A stretch of DNA of 64,000 bases from JACKAQ01 sp020634975 [NCBI: Calditrichia bacterium] (GTDB lineage: Bacteria > Calditrichota > Calditrichia > RBG-13-44-9). Of this stretch, positions 62,495-64,000 are shown one piece after another; the stretch's first letter is position 1, and the number at the start of each line of letters is the position of its first letter. The notes under the pieces were generated by a model. That model searched no databases. It was not told the origin of the DNA and worked only from the letters and a program-made list of their open reading frames with translations. The stretch covers positions 284,758 through 348,757 of the forward strand of contig JACKAQ010000003.1 of the NCBI GenBank assembly GCA_020634975.1. The letters are read 5' to 3'. The position numbers and the translations under genes were made by a program.

Positions 62495-63907
62495 TTAAAG
62501 ATTATACGACGACTTTACCAGATCATAAGTCAACGCCCTGCTCATCGCCACAGCATCATCCATGTCAATGATGTGCCGCGCAACCAGCCCCGCCAGAAAA
62601 TTGCAATCCATTCGCCGAGCGACATCGTGCCGCGCCGGAATCGATGGAAACGCCCGTGTGTCATCGTTGAATCCGACAGTGTTGTAAATCCCCGCCGTTT
62701 CGGTAACCATTTGCCGGAAGCGAATCATGCCTTCGATGCTATCGTGAAACCACCACGGCGGACCGAGTCGCATCGCCGGATAATGCCCCGCCAATGGCGC
62801 CAACTCGCGCGAATACGTCGTTTCATCCAACGTAAATACGATCACGCGGAACGCGGAATTGTTGCCGTATGTATTCAACAGCGCGTGCAAATTGCGGGTG
62901 TATTCGGTTTGCATGGGGATATCCGCGCCTTTGTCCAGCCCGTATCGGTTGAAAATTGCGGCGTTGTGATTGCGCATCGAACCGGCGTGAATTTGCATCA
63001 CCAAACCATCGTCGCAGCTCATCCGGGCCATTTCCATCAGCATGTGCGCGGTGAATGCGGTTGCATCGTCGGCAGATGCATCGCCAGCCAACGCACGACC
63101 GAAAATGCGTTCGGCGTCGTTCGCAGTCAACGCCTGCGTGAAAGGCGTTTCCACGCCGTGATCCGTTGCAACCGCGCCCATCGATTTGAAAAATGACCGC
63201 TGCTTTTCCAGCGCACGGATAAAATCGCGATACGAATGAATCGCAATGCCGGAAACATCACTGAGCGCGTTGAGATTGGCGTGCCAGTCCGGTCGCCGCA
63301 AATCCGTTACGCCATCGGGGCGAAACGTCGGCACAATCCTGCCGTTCCATCCCGATTCCTGGATTTTTTTGTGATGCGCTAGATCCGATTCCGCAGCGTC
63401 GGTTGTCGACAGCACCTCGATATTGAAGCGATCGAACAGCGCGCGCGGACGAAATTCCGGCGACTGCAATTTTCCGGCAATCTGGTCGTAAATGCGCTGC
63501 GCCGATTCGCTGTCCAGCTTTTCGGTGACGCCAAAAACGTCCGAAAATTCGTGCGCCAGCCAAATGCCCGTCGGCGTTCCGGCATACAAATAAAAATGAT
63601 TCGCGAAAATCTGCCAGATTTTCCGGTGATCGGTTTCCACCGCCGTGCCGTCGCGGGTGGGAATGCCGAGGTTTTCCAGCGGGATTCCCTGCGAATAGAG
63701 CATCCGGAAAATGTAGTGATCGGGAATGAGGATCAATCCGGTCGGATCTGGAAAAGCGGCATTTTCGCTGAACCACGCGGGTTCGGTGTGCCCGTGCGGG
63801 CTGACAATCGGCAGATGTTTGATGCCCTCAAACAGTTCGCGGGCGATATCCCGAATCGCCGGATTTGCATCAAAAAAGCGATCCGGATGTAATTTTAACG
63901 GTTTCAC
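62495..63907 (-). CDS. uxaC: Glucuronate/galacturonate isomerase
   Basis: UxaC interconverts D-galacturonate and tagaturonate, or D-glucuronate and fructuronate. The 470-residue amidohydrolase-fold enzyme starts at a GTG with GGGAG close upstream. It shows PIVSPHGHTEPAWFSENAAF (metal-binding H-x-H), STTDAAESDLAHHKKIQESG, MEMARMSCDDGLVMQIHAGS and the family end with GPPWWFHDSIEGMIRFRQMV and ARHDVARRMDCNFLAGLVAR. It is the first gene of the uxaC-uxaA-uxaB-eda-kdgK order. Its promoter should lie in 63908-64000 or beyond. Confidence 0.94.
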   Translation of the reverse strand: MKPLKLHPDRFFDANPAIRDIARELFEGIKHLPIVSPHGHTEPAWFSENAAFPDPTGLILIPDHYIFRMLYSQGIPLENLGIPTRDGTAVETDHRKIWQIFANHFYLYAGTPTGIWLAHEFSDVFGVTEKLDSESAQRIYDQIAGKLQSPEFRPRALFDRFNIEVLSTTDAAESDLAHHKKIQESGWNGRIVPTFRPDGVTDLRRPDWHANLNALSDVSGIAIHSYRDFIRALEKQRSFFKSMGAVATDHGVETPFTQALTANDAERIFGRALAGDASADDATAFTAHMLMEMARMSCDDGLVMQIHAGSMRNHNAAIFNRYGLDKGADIPMQTEYTRNLHALLNTYGNNSAFRVIVFTLDETTYSRELAPLAGHYPAMRLGPPWWFHDSIEGMIRFRQMVTETAGIYNTVGFNDDTRAFPSIPARHDVARRMDCNFLAGLVARHIIDMDDAVAMSRALTYDLVKSSYNL

Positions 63908-64000
63908 AACTCCCTCTGAATTTCTTCAAATTGTGTGGAAAAAATTTTGATATTGTCAGCCTGAGCCCTTCTTTTTTACGAAGCTTACCCATTTGACCAA

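Overview
The window looks like a chromosomal segment of an FCB-group (Bacteroidota/Calditrichota/KSB1-like) Gram-negative bacterium, probably a metagenome or long-read assembly. The main clue is that several secreted proteins end in a PNPFNP-type, FlgD-like C-terminal sorting domain of the kind used by type IX secretion. A PorV-type barrel and a TonB-dependent receptor with a carboxypeptidase-like N-terminal domain support this. Phylum-level placement is an inference.

Layout. 1-9.2 kb: secreted or surface proteins (partial Fn3-like protein, two proteins with sorting domains, a FadL/PorV-like barrel), a methyltransferase and three small unknown genes. 9.2-13.2 kb: an NtrC-type response regulator and its histidine kinase behind an orphan trpA, next to a long palindrome, a sigma-54-like promoter and a terminator that together outline a possible small RNA. 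13.3-22 kb: a secreted four-repeat protein, selB coupled to a PNPOx-like flavoprotein gene, a phosphatidylcholine-synthase-like gene, a MazEF-type toxin-antitoxin pair, the aguA/aguB putrescine pair and a YjbQ-family gene.

22-51.4 kb is a large carbohydrate-utilisation region. The minus strand runs from a TonB receptor (45.5 kb) through a secreted protein, a PorV-like protein, a DUF4185-like lipoprotein, an ABC sugar importer (binding protein and two permeases, no ATPase seen), an aldose-epimerase-like protein, an SDR, a cytosolic DUF4185-like protein, a glucarate-dehydratase-like enolase, a signal-less sugar-binding protein, an esterase, a ROK kinase, a phosphomannose-isomerase-like protein and a GH78-like glycosidase. 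A GntR regulator (45.6 kb) is divergent from a GH38-like alpha-mannosidase and a secreted DUF4185-like protein; paired palindromes lie between them. 51.4-64 kb: an SDR and a broken FAH-family gene, a hemolysin III gene, aconitase, an AT-rich patch with a truncated SpoIIE-type phosphatase, and the hexuronate pathway uxaC-uxaA-uxaB-eda-kdgK (uronate to pyruvate plus glyceraldehyde-3-phosphate). Together these suggest uptake and breakdown of a mannose-, 6-deoxyhexose- and uronate-containing glycan; the substrate is inferred.

Two properties affect the whole window. First, short covarying GTAG-type palindromes sit in gaps between genes, several following a purine-rich GGATAAAGG tract that overlaps the stop codon. 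Second, about thirteen single-base frameshifts, nearly all deletions and most at short homopolymers, break otherwise normal genes; they cluster at 52.7-53.5 and 58.0-59.0 kb, beside dispersed repeats and a chimeric gene junction at about 58.03 kb. Sequencing error is as likely as real decay there. No tRNA, rRNA, CRISPR array or insertion sequence was seen.
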